In this document: positions 1 to 9,911 of the stretch, piece after piece
How the letters are laid out: each line of letters begins with the position of its first letter
Position numbering within the stretch: the first letter of the stretch is position 1
NCBI RefSeq assembly: GCF_002794255.1
Contig: NZ_PGGW01000063.1
Location: 59,304 to 123,303 of the forward strand
DNA from: Streptomyces carminius
GTDB taxonomy: Bacteria; Actinomycetota; Actinomycetes; Streptomycetales; Streptomycetaceae
Length of the DNA: 64,000 nt
Direction of reading: 5' to 3'
Notes under the pieces: generated by a model
Databases searched by the model: none
The model's input: only the letters and a program-made list of their open reading frames with translations
What the model was told of the DNA's origin: nothing
Position numbers and translations under genes: made by a program

Positions 1-258
1 CAGTTCGGAGACGACGAGCAGGGCGTCCTCGGCCACGGCGCGCTGTTCGGCGTTGGCGGCGGGCAGCCAACCCCAGTCGTTGAGCGCCTGGCGGGTGAAG
101 TCACGGGCGCGGGGCACAGCGCCACTGGCCCCCATCAGCCGTAGCCGCCGTACCTGGCGCATCTCGCGCACCTGGCCGGCCGGTGCGGCTGCGGTCGCGG
201 CGGTGCCTTCCGGCTCCGGGCCGCGATCGCCCGCTGGTTGCGGCCGGGTGGTGCTCAT
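1..258 (-). CDS. ATP-binding anti-sigma factor (RsbW/SpoIIAB-like), N-terminal part only
   Basis: Only the first 86 codons are in the window; the gene runs off the left edge. The ATG at 258 opens a protein with an Ala/Pro-rich leader followed by a segment ending AVAEDALLVVSEL, which matches the first helix of the GHKL-type ATPase fold of Streptomyces anti-sigma kinases, where the N-box Glu and Asn follow. Proteins of this family bind a SigB/SigF-type sigma factor and phosphorylate a STAS antagonist. It lies downstream of the STAS gene on the same strand and near a divergent sigma gene, so the three probably form one partner-switching circuit. The ATP-binding boxes are outside the window, so activity cannot be judged. 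Confidence 0.75.
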   Translation of the reverse strand, partial: MSTTRPQPAGDRGPEPEGTAATAAAPAGQVREMRQVRRLRLMGASGAVPRARDFTRQALNDWGWLPAANAEQRAVAEDALLVVSEL

Positions 259-444
259 GAGTGCTTCACCTCACCGTTTGACCAATTCATCGGTTTTCGC
301 CTGGTCCGCGGACAACTGCATCAGGGGGTATTCCAGGGACTCTCCTGCCCTCCCGGGCCAGGAGAACACCCCTTGTTTTCACCGGAATCATGATCCTGGT
401 GTAACACTCTGGTCACGGATCCGGTATATGGACGGAGCAGCCCC

Positions 445-828
445 TCAGGACTGTGCCGTCTCCTTCAGCGCGTCCGCCAGCGTTTCGTGCAGAGCGAACA
501 CACCGTCGGCGCCGGTGATCTCGAAGACCCTGGCCACGACAGGGCGCATTCCGGCCAGATGGATGCCACCGCCGGCGGCCTCCGCCTTCAGCCGGGCCCC
601 GAGGAGGACGTTGAGCCCGGTGGAGTCGCAGAACTCCAGTCGCGAGCAGTCCACGACGATCAGCTTGCACCCGTCCTCGAGCGCGCGCTCCAGCGGTTCG
701 CGCAGCAGATCGGCGGTGTGGTGGTCGAGCTCACCGTCCGGTGTCACCACCAGACTCGCGCCGTGGCGCTCCACTTCGACCGTCAGCCGGCCCCGGTGGC
801 TGGTGCTGCCGGGCATCCCGCGGTCCAT
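445..828 (-). CDS. STAS-domain anti-sigma factor antagonist
   Basis: A 127-residue protein that is essentially one STAS domain. The phosphorylatable-serine motif is visible in LEFCDSTGLNVLL, preceded by a strand reading LIVVDCS. In this family the unphosphorylated antagonist binds the anti-sigma kinase and frees the sigma factor. I chose the ATG at 828 because a GAAGGGG Shine-Dalgarno lies 5 nt upstream; a GTG at 834 sits directly on that motif and is unlikely. It is divergent from the sigma gene at 1112 and upstream of the anti-sigma gene at 258 with a 186-bp gap. By position it would correspond to the S. coelicolor ArsI/PrsI partners of SigI, which is an inference from remembered synteny. 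Confidence 0.88.
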   Translation of the reverse strand: MDRGMPGSTSHRGRLTVEVERHGASLVVTPDGELDHHTADLLREPLERALEDGCKLIVVDCSRLEFCDSTGLNVLLGARLKAEAAGGGIHLAGMRPVVARVFEITGADGVFALHETLADALKETAQS

Positions 829-922
829 GCACACCCCTTCAAAGTCGATTAGTGGCCGATCCCTGCCTGTCCGAAGTCGGACGTTCGAACACTACGCCCT
901 TACAGCCGCAACCGGTAGCCGC

Positions 923-960
923 ACAACCAGCACATTGGGTCATATTCGGACAACCAGCAC
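923..960. repeat. Direct repeat in the divergent STAS/sigma promoter region
   Basis: The 11-mer ACAACCAGCAC occurs at 923-933 and again at 950-960, a 27-bp period. A separate perfect inverted repeat GTCCGA-AG-TCGGAC lies at 869-882. Both sit between the divergent STAS and sigma-factor genes and could be regulator-binding sites. The repeats are seen; the function is inferred. Confidence 0.4.
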
Positions 961-990
961 TTGCCATGTCCCCGGGAGAGCAGGTAGGCG
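961..990 (+). promoter_or_regulatory. Candidate promoter of the sigma-factor gene
   Basis: TTGCCA (961-966) and TAGGCG (985-990) are separated by 18 bp, a fair match to the Streptomyces housekeeping consensus. It lies about 120 bp upstream of the sigma gene start and just downstream of the direct repeat. I did not find a convincing SigB/SigF-type promoter (GTTT then GGGTAT) here. Confidence 0.35.
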
Positions 991-1111
991 TAGGAGAAAC
1001 ATCGGAACGCCGTACCAACATCGTGTCAACACCGCGTCGGCTCGGAGGCGCCGCACCCGGCAGGACAGCAACGGCTCCGGCAGCCATATGCCGAGAACCA
1101 TGGAGGACGCC

Positions 1112-2011
1112 ATGTCACCCCGGCTCGACGAAACGCCCGCCGCGTCGTCGCCCGCCCCGCCCGAGGGGGCCGGGGACGGCCTTCCGGAGCCGGCCGGGCT
1201 CCCCGGGATCCCCGGGATGTCCGGGGTCCCGCCGTACGCCGAGGTCGGCGCGGTGGACGCCCGGGCTCTGTCCAGGACCCTCTTCGCCCGCCTCGAAACA
1301 CTGCGGGAGGGCACCCACGAGTACGCGTACGTCCGCAACACCCTCGTCGAGCTGAACCTCGCCCTGGTGAAGTTCGCCGCCTCCCGGTTCCGTTCCCGCA
1401 GCGAGCCCATGGAGGACATCGTCCAGGTCGGCACCATCGGCCTGATCAAGGCCATCGACCGGTTCGAACTCGGCCGCGGGGTCGAGTTCCCGACCTTCGC
1501 GATGCCGACGATCGTGGGCGAGATCAAGCGGTTCTTCCGCGACACCTCCTGGTCGGTGCGCGTCCCGCGGCGGCTGCAGGAGCTCCGGCTGGACCTGGCC
1601 AAGGCCGGGGACGAGCTCGCCCAGCAGCTCGACCGCTCCCCCACCGTCGGCGAGCTGGCCGACCGGCTGGACATCTCCCGCGAGGAGGTGGTCGAGGGCA
1701 TGGCGGCGAGCAACGCGTACACCGCCAGCTCCCTCGACGCCCAGCCCGAGGAGGACGAGACGGAGGGCGCCCTCGCGGACCGCATCGGATACGAGGACCA
1801 CGGTCTGGAGGGCATCGAGTACGTGGCGTCCCTCAAGCCGCTGATCGCCGATCTCTCACCGCGCGACCGCAGGATCCTCTCCCTGCGCTTCGTGGCGAAC
1901 ATGACCCAGTCCGAGATCGGTGAGGAGCTCGGTATCTCCCAGATGCATGTCTCCCGTCTGCTCGCGCGGACACTGGGCAAACTCCGCAAGGGCCTGCTCG
2001 TCGAGGAGTGA
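1112..2011 (+). CDS. sigI: RNA polymerase sigma factor, SigB/SigF/SigG family
   Basis: A 299-residue alternative sigma factor. After a Pro/Gly-rich leader (about 1-45), region 2 is clear (MEDIVQVGTIGLIKAIDRF; FPTFAMPTIVGEIKRFFRD), then region 3 (PRRLQELRLDLAKAGDEL) and region 4 with a helix-turn-helix (MTQSEIGEELGISQMHVSRL). It lacks region 1.1 and is shorter than HrdB types, as expected for the partner-switch-controlled SigB/SigF class. The start at 1112 follows GGAGG at 1102-1106. It is divergent from a STAS antagonist and an RsbW-like gene, and convergent with hutI across a strong terminator. The symbol rests on remembered synteny with the S. coelicolor sigI-hut region; the family is certain, the orthology is not. 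Confidence 0.85.
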   Translation: MSPRLDETPAASSPAPPEGAGDGLPEPAGLPGIPGMSGVPPYAEVGAVDARALSRTLFARLETLREGTHEYAYVRNTLVELNLALVKFAASRFRSRSEPMEDIVQVGTIGLIKAIDRFELGRGVEFPTFAMPTIVGEIKRFFRDTSWSVRVPRRLQELRLDLAKAGDELAQQLDRSPTVGELADRLDISREEVVEGMAASNAYTASSLDAQPEEDETEGALADRIGYEDHGLEGIEYVASLKPLIADLSPRDRRILSLRFVANMTQSEIGEELGISQMHVSRLLARTLGKLRKGLLVEE

Positions 2012-2063
2012 CGCCCGCGCCGGGGGGTGGCAGCGCCCGTTCCGCCCCGTCCCCGCCCGTGCG

Positions 2064-2095
2064 TCCGGCTGCCGGAGACGTCTCCGGCAGCCGGA
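2064..2095. terminator. Bidirectional terminator hairpin
   Basis: A perfect 16-bp self-complementary stem centred at 2079/2080 lies between the convergent sigma gene (ends 2011) and hutI (ends 2161). There is no U-tract, as is common in Streptomyces. Confidence 0.75.
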
Positions 2096-2160
2096 TGTGC
2101 CGTTCGTCACAGCGGCGCGCGGCTCCCCCGCCGCCATACCGCCGCCCCGCGGTGTGCCGC

Positions 2161-3390
2161 TCACCGGACGCGGGCGCCCCGCTGCCACACCGCCGCCACC
2201 AGCGGGACGCCGGGCCGGTAGGCGAGGTGGACGTGCGAGGGCGCGTCCAGCAGCACCAGGTCGGCGCGGGCGCCGGGGGTGATCCGCCCGATGTCGATGC
2301 GGCGCAGGGCCGCGGCGCCGCCCGCGGTGGCGGCCCACACCGCCTCGTCGGGGGTCATGCCCATCTCCCGCACGGCCACGGCGACGCAGAACGGCATGGA
2401 GCTGGTGTACGACGAGCCCGGGTTGCAGTCGGTGGCCAGCGCGACGGTGACGCCCGCGGCCAGCAGCCGGCGGGCGTCGGGGTAGGGCGAGCGGGTGGAG
2501 AACTCGCAGCCGGGCAGCAGTGTGGCGACCGTACGGCTGCCCGCCAGCGCGTCGACGTCGGCGCCGGTGAGGTGGGTGCAGTGGTCGGCGGAGGCGGCAC
2601 CCAGCTCCACGGCCAGCCGGACGCCGGGACCGGGGCCGAGCTGCCCGGCGTGGACGCGCGGGGTCAGCCCGCGGGCGATCCCGGCGGTGAGGACGGCGCG
2701 GGCCTGGTCGCCGTCGAAGGCGCCCCGCTCGCAGAAGACGTCCACCCAGCGGGCGTGCGGGGCGCAGGCGGCCAGCATCGGGCCGGTGACGAGGTCGACG
2801 TAGCCGTCCGGGTCGGCGGCGTACTCGGGCGGCACGACATGGGCGCCGAGGAAGGTGGTCTCGTCCACGTGCTCCTCGGCGATCCGCAGGGCGCGGAGCT
2901 CGTCCTCGACCGTCAGGCCGTAGCCCGACTTGGTCTCCAGGGTGGTGGTGCCCTGGTGCAGCGCCTCCTCGACATGGCGCTCCAGTCCCGCGGCGAGCCG
3001 TTCGCCGGAGGTGGCACGGGTGGCCTCCACGGTGGTGCGGATGCCGCCGGCGGTGTAGGGGCGGCCGGACATCCGGGCGCCGAACTCCTCGGTGCGGTCG
3101 CCGCCGAAGAGCAGGTGCGAGTGGGAGTCGACGAAACCGGGGAGCAGGGTCCGGCCGCCCGCCCGGAGGCGACTGTCAGTGGCGGGTGCTTGACTCTCCG
3201 TACCGACCCAGGCGATCCGGTCGCCCTCGATGACGACGGCCGCGTCCCGGAGCAGGCCGAGGGGGTCGTCGGGGGAGGTGCCCGGAAGGTGGTGATCGTT
3301 GGTGACCAGGGTGGCGATGCCGGTGATGAGAGTGCTGCCGGCGGTGCCGAGGGGGGTGTCCGTGGTGCTGTCCGTGGTGCTGGTGCTCAT
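2161..3390 (-). CDS. hutI: Imidazolonepropionase
   Basis: A 409-residue cytoplasmic amidohydrolase-superfamily enzyme that opens imidazolone-5-propionate to N-formimino-L-glutamate in histidine degradation. Metal and substrate motifs are intact: GFVDSHSHLLFGG, ETKSGYGL, HAGQLG and ATDCNPGSS. Length is normal for HutI. The ATG at 3390 overlaps the stop codon of hutF (ATGA), so translation is probably coupled. It is the last gene of the operon that starts at hutU. Confidence 0.96.
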   Translation of the reverse strand: MSTSTTDSTTDTPLGTAGSTLITGIATLVTNDHHLPGTSPDDPLGLLRDAAVVIEGDRIAWVGTESQAPATDSRLRAGGRTLLPGFVDSHSHLLFGGDRTEEFGARMSGRPYTAGGIRTTVEATRATSGERLAAGLERHVEEALHQGTTTLETKSGYGLTVEDELRALRIAEEHVDETTFLGAHVVPPEYAADPDGYVDLVTGPMLAACAPHARWVDVFCERGAFDGDQARAVLTAGIARGLTPRVHAGQLGPGPGVRLAVELGAASADHCTHLTGADVDALAGSRTVATLLPGCEFSTRSPYPDARRLLAAGVTVALATDCNPGSSYTSSMPFCVAVAVREMGMTPDEAVWAATAGGAAALRRIDIGRITPGARADLVLLDAPSHVHLAYRPGVPLVAAVWQRGARVR

Positions 3391-4829
3391 CTGCGGGCTC
3401 CTTGCTGGATGGCGTCCACCAGGGCCGCGGGGACGTCCGGCACGCTCCGGTGTACTCCTTCGCGCACCACATGGCGACCGCCGACGACCGTGTGGCGTAC
3501 ATCGGCGCCGGTCGCCGCGAATACGGCCGCCTCGGCCGCCAGCCGGGGCGCCGGTCCGGCGGTGCGCACCGAGTCCAGGGCGACGGTGGTGAGATCGGCG
3601 AGCCGGCCCGCCTCCAGCCGCCCCGCGTCCGGCCAGCCCAGGGCGGCGTGACCGTCCTCGGTGGCGTGGCGCAGCAGCCGGCCGGCGGTCCAGTGGCCCC
3701 GGGCGCGGCTGCGCAGCCGTTCGTTCAGCTCCATGGCGCGGGCCTCCTCCAGCAGGTCGATCACGGCATGGCTGTCGGTGCCCAGGCACAGCGGCACACC
3801 CGCGCGGTCCAGTTCGGCCGCCGGGCCGATGCCGTCGGCGAGGTCGCGCTCGGTGGTGGGGCACAGGCACACCCCGGTTCCGGAGCCGCCCAGGAGGGCG
3901 ATGTCGTCCTCGGTGAGATGGGTGGCGTGGACGGCGGTGGTCCCGGGGCCGAGCACCCCGTGGTCGGCCAGCAGCCGGGTGGGCGTGCGGCCGTGGGCGG
4001 CCAGACAGGCATCGTTCTCGGCGGGCTGCTCGGAGAGGTGGACGTGCAGGGGCGCGCCCCGCTCCCGGGCCCAGCCGGCGACGGCGGCCAGCTCACCGGC
4101 GGGCACGGCGCGCACCGAGTGGATCGCCGCGCCCACCCGGGCGTGCTCCCCGTCCGGGGCCAGGGCGGCGGCCCGCTCGGCCCAGGCGGCGGCGCTGCCG
4201 TCGCCGAAGCGGAGCTGGTGGCGGTCCAGCGGCCGGCCGCGGCGGGCGGTGCGGATGCCGGTGCGGGTGCCGGTGCGGGTGCCGAAGCCGGCGGCCAGGT
4301 AGCAGGTGTCCAGGAGGGTGATGCGGATGCCCGCCTCGGCGGCGGCCGCGATCAGGGCGTGCCCCATGGCGTTGGGGTCGTCGTAGGGGAGGCCGCCGGG
4401 GGCGTGGTGGACGTAGTGGAACTCGCCCACACAGGTGATGCCCGCCAGGGCCATCTCCGCGTAGACGGCTCTGGCCAGCGAGAAGTAGCTCTCGGGGGTG
4501 AGCCGGTCGGCGACGGAGTACATCACCTCGCGCCAGGTCCAGAAGGTCCCGGAGCCGAGCTGGACGGTGCCGCGCAGGGCGCGGTGGAAGGCGTGGGAGT
4601 GGGCGTTGGCCAGGCCCGGGAGGGTCAGGCCGCGCAGCGGCTCGGCGCCGGGCGGCGGGCCGGGCGTCCCGGTGCGGACGGCGGCGATGCGGCCGCCGGC
4701 CGTCTCGATCAGTACGCCCGGCTCCACCGTGCCGCCGAGCCAGGCGTACTCGGCCCAGTAGGCGGGCCCGGGCTCCGTCCGGTCCCGGGGGCCGGCGGAG
4801 CTGCCGGGGCCCTTCGCGGTCAGCCGCAC
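3387..4829 (-). CDS. hutF: Formimidoylglutamate deiminase
   Basis: A 480-residue amidohydrolase that converts N-formimino-L-glutamate to N-formyl-L-glutamate and ammonia, the HutF branch of histidine catabolism. Seen motifs are NAHSHAFHRAL (metal site), CVGEFHYVHH, HVHLSEQ, HATHLT and GTDSHA (catalytic Asp region). The GTG start at 4829 has GGAGG 7 nt upstream, inside the preceding M20 gene, and overlaps that gene's stop by 10 bp. The stop overlaps the hutI start. The predicted product requires a deformylase; no HutG-type gene is in the window (see the M20 gene). Confidence 0.94.
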   Translation of the reverse strand: MRLTAKGPGSSAGPRDRTEPGPAYWAEYAWLGGTVEPGVLIETAGGRIAAVRTGTPGPPPGAEPLRGLTLPGLANAHSHAFHRALRGTVQLGSGTFWTWREVMYSVADRLTPESYFSLARAVYAEMALAGITCVGEFHYVHHAPGGLPYDDPNAMGHALIAAAAEAGIRITLLDTCYLAAGFGTRTGTRTGIRTARRGRPLDRHQLRFGDGSAAAWAERAAALAPDGEHARVGAAIHSVRAVPAGELAAVAGWARERGAPLHVHLSEQPAENDACLAAHGRTPTRLLADHGVLGPGTTAVHATHLTEDDIALLGGSGTGVCLCPTTERDLADGIGPAAELDRAGVPLCLGTDSHAVIDLLEEARAMELNERLRSRARGHWTAGRLLRHATEDGHAALGWPDAGRLEAGRLADLTTVALDSVRTAGPAPRLAAEAAVFAATGADVRHTVVGGRHVVREGVHRSVPDVPAALVDAIQQGARR

Positions 4830-6114
4830 GCCAGGTCCTCCAGCACGTCGGCGAGGGCCCGTACCCCGGCGGCGCAGTCGTCCTCCCCGGCGTGCTCGGC
4901 GGGCGAGTGGGAGACGCCGGTGGGATTGCGCACGTAGAGCATGGCGGCGGGGACGGCGGCGGACAGCACGCCCGCGTCGTGGCCCGCGCCGGTGGGCAGG
5001 GCGGGCGCACCGCCCAGCAGCCGGGCCAGCCGGTCCCGCAGTCCGTGGTCGAACTCCACCTCGGAGGTGAAGGACTCCCGGGTGACGGCCACCCGCACCC
5101 CGTCGCGTGCGCCGCGCTCGGCCGCCACCCGCTCGATCTCGGCGACGACGGCGGCGAGGGTCTCCTCGTCGGGGGCGCGGGAGTCGAGCCAGCCGCGGAC
5201 CAGGGAGGCGATGGCGTTGACGCCGTTCGGCTCGACGGCGACCCTGCCGAAGGTGGCCAGCGCCCCGGCCAGCCGGGCCTTCTTGCGGGCGGCCAGCACG
5301 GTGTTGGCGTAGGTCAGCATCGGGTCGCGGCGGTCGGCCAGGGCGGTGGTGCCGGCGTGGTCGGCCGCGCCGTGGAAGTCGAACCGCCAGCGGCCGTGCG
5401 GCCAGATCGCGGAGGCGACACCCACCGGGTGGTCACCGCCGGCGGCGGCGAGGCGGCGGCCCTGCTCGATGTGGAGCTCGACGAACGCGCCGACGCGGGC
5501 GAGCCGTCCGGGATCCGGACCGAGCGCGCCGGGGTCGTGCCCGGCCCGTTCCATGGCCTCGGCCAGCGTCACCCCGTCCGCGTCGCGCAGCCCGCGGGCC
5601 CGCTCGGCGGTGAGCTGCCCGGTGGCCAGCCGGGAGCCGACGCAGGCCACCCCGAACCGGGCGCCCTCCTCGTCGGCGAAGTTCGCCACGGCCAGCGGCC
5701 TGGCCGGGCGCGTTCCCCTGCCGTGCAGTTCGTCCAGGGCGGCGAAGGCGGAGACGACCCCGAGAGGGCCGTCGAAGGCGCCGCCGCCGGGGACGGAGTC
5801 CAGGTGTGAACCGGTCACCACGGCTCCCCCGGCACCCCCGGTGTCCCCGCCGGTCCCGCCGCCGCCCTTCTCCGGGCCGCCCAGCCAGGCCCACTGGTTG
5901 CCGTTGCGGTCCACCTCGTAGGCCAGCCCGCGCGCGGCGGCCTGCCGCCGGAACCACTCCCGGCACTCGGCGTCCGCGCCGGTCCAGGCGTGGCGCCACC
6001 AGCCCCCGCCGGACGCCCGGCCGACGGGCAGCAGTTCCCGCCACATCTCCTGGAACGGGGCGCCCGGCCGCCACCCCCCGGGGGAGGCCGGCCCGTCGGC
6101 CGCCGGTGCCGTGC

Positions 6115-6118
<4 letters not shown>
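4820..6118 (-). CDS. M20-family amidohydrolase (allantoate amidohydrolase-like) in the hut operon
   Basis: A 432-residue zinc amidohydrolase of the allantoate amidohydrolase/N-carbamoyl-amino-acid hydrolase group. Motifs are GSHLDSVPGGGAFDGPLG (metal-binding His and bridging Asp), DEEGARFG (catalytic Glu and metal ligand), ELHIEQG and, near the C-terminus, GAGHDAG. The start is the GTG at 6118, which overlaps the hutU stop (GTGA); an in-frame GTG 36 nt upstream is unlikely. Databases usually call such genes allantoate amidohydrolase, but the gene lies between hutU and hutF in a tightly overlapping operon with no other allantoin genes. A role as the N-formylglutamate deformylase (HutG function) is therefore an attractive inference, not shown by sequence. 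Confidence 0.85.
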
Positions 6119-7794
<1,676 letters not shown>

Positions 7795-7830
7795 CGTCCC
7801 CTGCCCTCCGTTGAATCGGCCGCTACAGCC

Positions 7831-7858
7831 ACTCTAGGCAGTGAATAGAACCAGTCAA
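7831..7858 (-). promoter_or_regulatory. Candidate promoter of the hut operon
   Basis: On the minus strand TTGACT (7858-7853) and TAGAGT (7836-7831) are 16 bp apart, about 37 nt upstream of the hutU start. This is a recognisable housekeeping-type promoter; no operator was identified with confidence. Confidence 0.5.
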
Positions 7859-7891
7859 CGGGGACCGGCGCCCGCGCGCGGCGCAAACGCG

Positions 7892-7938
7892 GCGGCGGCC
7901 GGGTGGCGGGAGGGCTCCTCCCGCCACCCGGCCGCCGC
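7892..7938 (-). terminator. Terminator downstream of the membrane-protein gene
   Basis: A perfect 20-bp stem (7892-7911 with 7919-7938) and a 7-nt loop lie 34 bp past the stop of the minus-strand gene at 7972, isolating it from the hut operon. Confidence 0.75.
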
Positions 7939-7971
7939 GAACGCCCCGCGGGGCCCGGCGTCGCGGGACGC

Positions 7972-8595
7972 TCAGCGCGCCGCGGCCGTGACCCTGGCCC
8001 GGGGCCGGCGCTCCCGGGCGGCGGCCGCCGCGGCCCGGCGCGGCGCACCGCCCGGCGCGGCGTCCCCGGCCAGCGGCCCGGTGGTCAGCCAGCCGCGTAC
8101 GTCCTTGCGGGCCGGGCTGCGGCCGGCCGCCCACTCCGGACGGATCCACAGCAACTGCTCGTGGCGGCGCTCCCAGCGGCCCAGCCACACCGCCTTCGCC
8201 CACAGGCCGGCGCCGGCCCCGGACAGCAGCATGCCGCCGGCGGCCGGCACCGCGGCGGACGAGCCCACCGCCACCAGGAAGGCCGCGGCCAGCCACCACC
8301 GGCGGGACCGCAGCCAGGCGCGCACGGTCACCTTCCGGTCGTGCAGCACCACCCACTTGCCCGCCCTGGAGGCGGCCCTGATCAGCCCCGCGCACCGGCG
8401 GCGGCGCACCAGGAAGGCGGCGACGGCGGCCAGCAGGAACAGCGCGGCCCCGGACAGCACCCCGATCCGCCGCCCGGTCAGCCCCGGGAACGCGAGCCCG
8501 GCGCCCGCCGCCGCCACTCCGGTCCACCACAGCGCGATGCCCGCCGTCCGTACGTACACCGCCACTCTCGCCAGTGCATACGCCCCGCGCCCCAC
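7972..8595 (-). CDS. Membrane protein with two hydrophobic hairpins, function unknown
   Basis: A 207-residue protein with hydrophobic stretches at about 10-30, 38-55, 92-107 and 112-125, suggesting four membrane passes arranged as two hairpins. These are separated by a cytosolic-looking segment containing RAGKWVVLHDRKVTVRAW. The C-terminus is basic and Ala-rich. The GTG at 8595 is preceded by AGGAGG with 6-nt spacing. I do not recognise a named family with confidence. It is monocistronic, between terminators at 7892-7938 and 8632-8674. Confidence 0.7.
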   Translation of the reverse strand: MGRGAYALARVAVYVRTAGIALWWTGVAAAGAGLAFPGLTGRRIGVLSGAALFLLAAVAAFLVRRRRCAGLIRAASRAGKWVVLHDRKVTVRAWLRSRRWWLAAAFLVAVGSSAAVPAAGGMLLSGAGAGLWAKAVWLGRWERRHEQLLWIRPEWAAGRSPARKDVRGWLTTGPLAGDAAPGGAPRRAAAAAARERRPRARVTAAAR

Positions 8596-8631
8596 GACAG
8601 TCCTCCTTCGCCTCGGTGCCTCTCTCGTTCG

Positions 8632-8674
8632 CCCGGGCGCGCCGCCGCGGGACCGCCGCGGCGGCGCGCCCGGG
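8632..8674 (-). terminator. Terminator downstream of the RpiR-type regulator
   Basis: A perfect 19-bp G+C stem (8632-8650 with 8656-8674) with a 5-nt loop lies between the regulator's stop at 8789 and the start of the next gene at 8595. Confidence 0.7.
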
Positions 8675-8788
8675 ACTGGTCGGTCGGAAAAAGCGTAGTC
8701 AGGAAGAATGAGAATCCGCTGAGGAATCCCGGCGGGCTCCGGCGGGTCCCGGCGACGGACCACTCCGGTGGCCAGACCGGTGGCCGGG

Positions 8789-9676
8789 TCAGTCGGCGAA
8801 CAGCCCGCGCTCGGCCGCCCGGGCGTCGAACTCCTCCAGCCGGGCCTGTGCGTCGGGCAGCCCGTCGCACATCGCCTCCAGCAGCACCCGTCCCAGCAGC
8901 ATGGGGGCGCACACGGTGTCGAAGGACAGCCCGGTCCCGACGGCGGCGGGCAGCAGCACGTCACCCGGGCCGGCGACGGGCGCGAAGAGGCTGTCGGCGA
9001 CGGTGACGACCCGCAGCCCGGCGGTCCGGGCCCGTTCCAGGGCCGCCACCGTCTCGCGCGGGTGGCGCGGCAGCGCGAAGCACAGCAGGGCGCTCGCCCC
9101 GGCCCGTACCGCCGTGTCGAGCCGGTCCTCCAGCATCGAGCCGCCCTCGTCCAGCAGCCGTACGTCCGGGTGCACCTTGGCGGCGAAGTAGGCGAAGCCG
9201 CGCGCCTGGGCGGCGGCGGCCCGCAGGCCCAGGACGGGCAGCGGCCGGGAGGCGGCCAGCAGCCGGCCGGCCGCGGTGACGGGGGCGGGGTCGGCGAGCT
9301 GCGCGGCGAGCCGGCGCAGGTTCTCGATCTCGGCGTGCACGGCCTGCTGCCAGGTGTTGCGGACGCCCTCCCCGGCACCGCCGCCGGCCGGCTCGCCGGG
9401 CCCGCCCGCGCCGTCCCGGACGCCGCCGGACGCGGGCAGCGCCTCGCGCAGCCTCCTGCGCAGCGCCGGATATCCGTCGAAGCCCAGCGCCACGGCGAAG
9501 CGGGTCACCGAGGGCTGGCTCACCCCCGCCAGCTCCGCCAGCTCCACGCTGGACAGGAACGGCGCCTCGGCCGCGTGCCGCACCATGCAGTGGGCGATCC
9601 GCCGCTGGGTGGGGGTCAGCCGGTGGCCCTCGAACAGCTCCAGCAGCCGCGCGCCCGCACCGTTCACCGTCTCCAC
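8789..9676 (-). CDS. MurR/RpiR-family transcriptional regulator (HTH plus SIS domain)
   Basis: A 295-residue repressor- or activator-type protein. The N-terminal helix-turn-helix is clear (ELAELAGVSQPSVTRFAVALGF, about residues 46-67), followed by a linker rich in Gly and Ala. A SIS sugar-phosphate-binding domain lies at about 120-270 (PLPVLGLRAAAAQARGFAYF; ASALLCFALPRHPRETV). This family usually senses phosphosugars or other small ligands. The GTG start at 9676 has no strong Shine-Dalgarno, and a second GTG 9 nt inside is possible. Neighbours are the hut operon and a divergent KASIII-like gene; control of either is conceivable but not shown. Confidence 0.88.
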   Translation of the reverse strand: METVNGAGARLLELFEGHRLTPTQRRIAHCMVRHAAEAPFLSSVELAELAGVSQPSVTRFAVALGFDGYPALRRRLREALPASGGVRDGAGGPGEPAGGGAGEGVRNTWQQAVHAEIENLRRLAAQLADPAPVTAAGRLLAASRPLPVLGLRAAAAQARGFAYFAAKVHPDVRLLDEGGSMLEDRLDTAVRAGASALLCFALPRHPRETVAALERARTAGLRVVTVADSLFAPVAGPGDVLLPAAVGTGLSFDTVCAPMLLGRVLLEAMCDGLPDAQARLEEFDARAAERGLFAD

Positions 9677-9911
9677 CCGCGCTCACCCACTCTCGTCCTC
9701 GACCGGTCCTCTTCAGCATGCTCCAACGAGGGTCCACGGTCTTCACCAGGGTCCGCGGGGTGGCCGGGGTGGCCGAGCAGCAGCGGCAGCGGGCGAGTGC
9801 GGCGGTCGCGGCGGGCGAGGAGGCGCCGGCGGCCGGGGCGCTCAGCAGTGTCCTCAGAGGGCTGGGGCTCGTTGGCAACCCGAAGCAGCCAACCGAAGCG
9901 AGGAGGCAGCC

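Noticed and set aside
53..2011. 652-residue frame upstream of the sigma gene
   Set aside because: Only the last 299 codons are a sigma factor; the upstream extension crosses the STAS and anti-sigma genes in antisense and has no Shine-Dalgarno.
2008..3651. 547-residue plus-strand frame over hutI/hutF
   Set aside because: Antisense shadow of two clear amidohydrolases; Gly/Ala/Val-rich with no motif.
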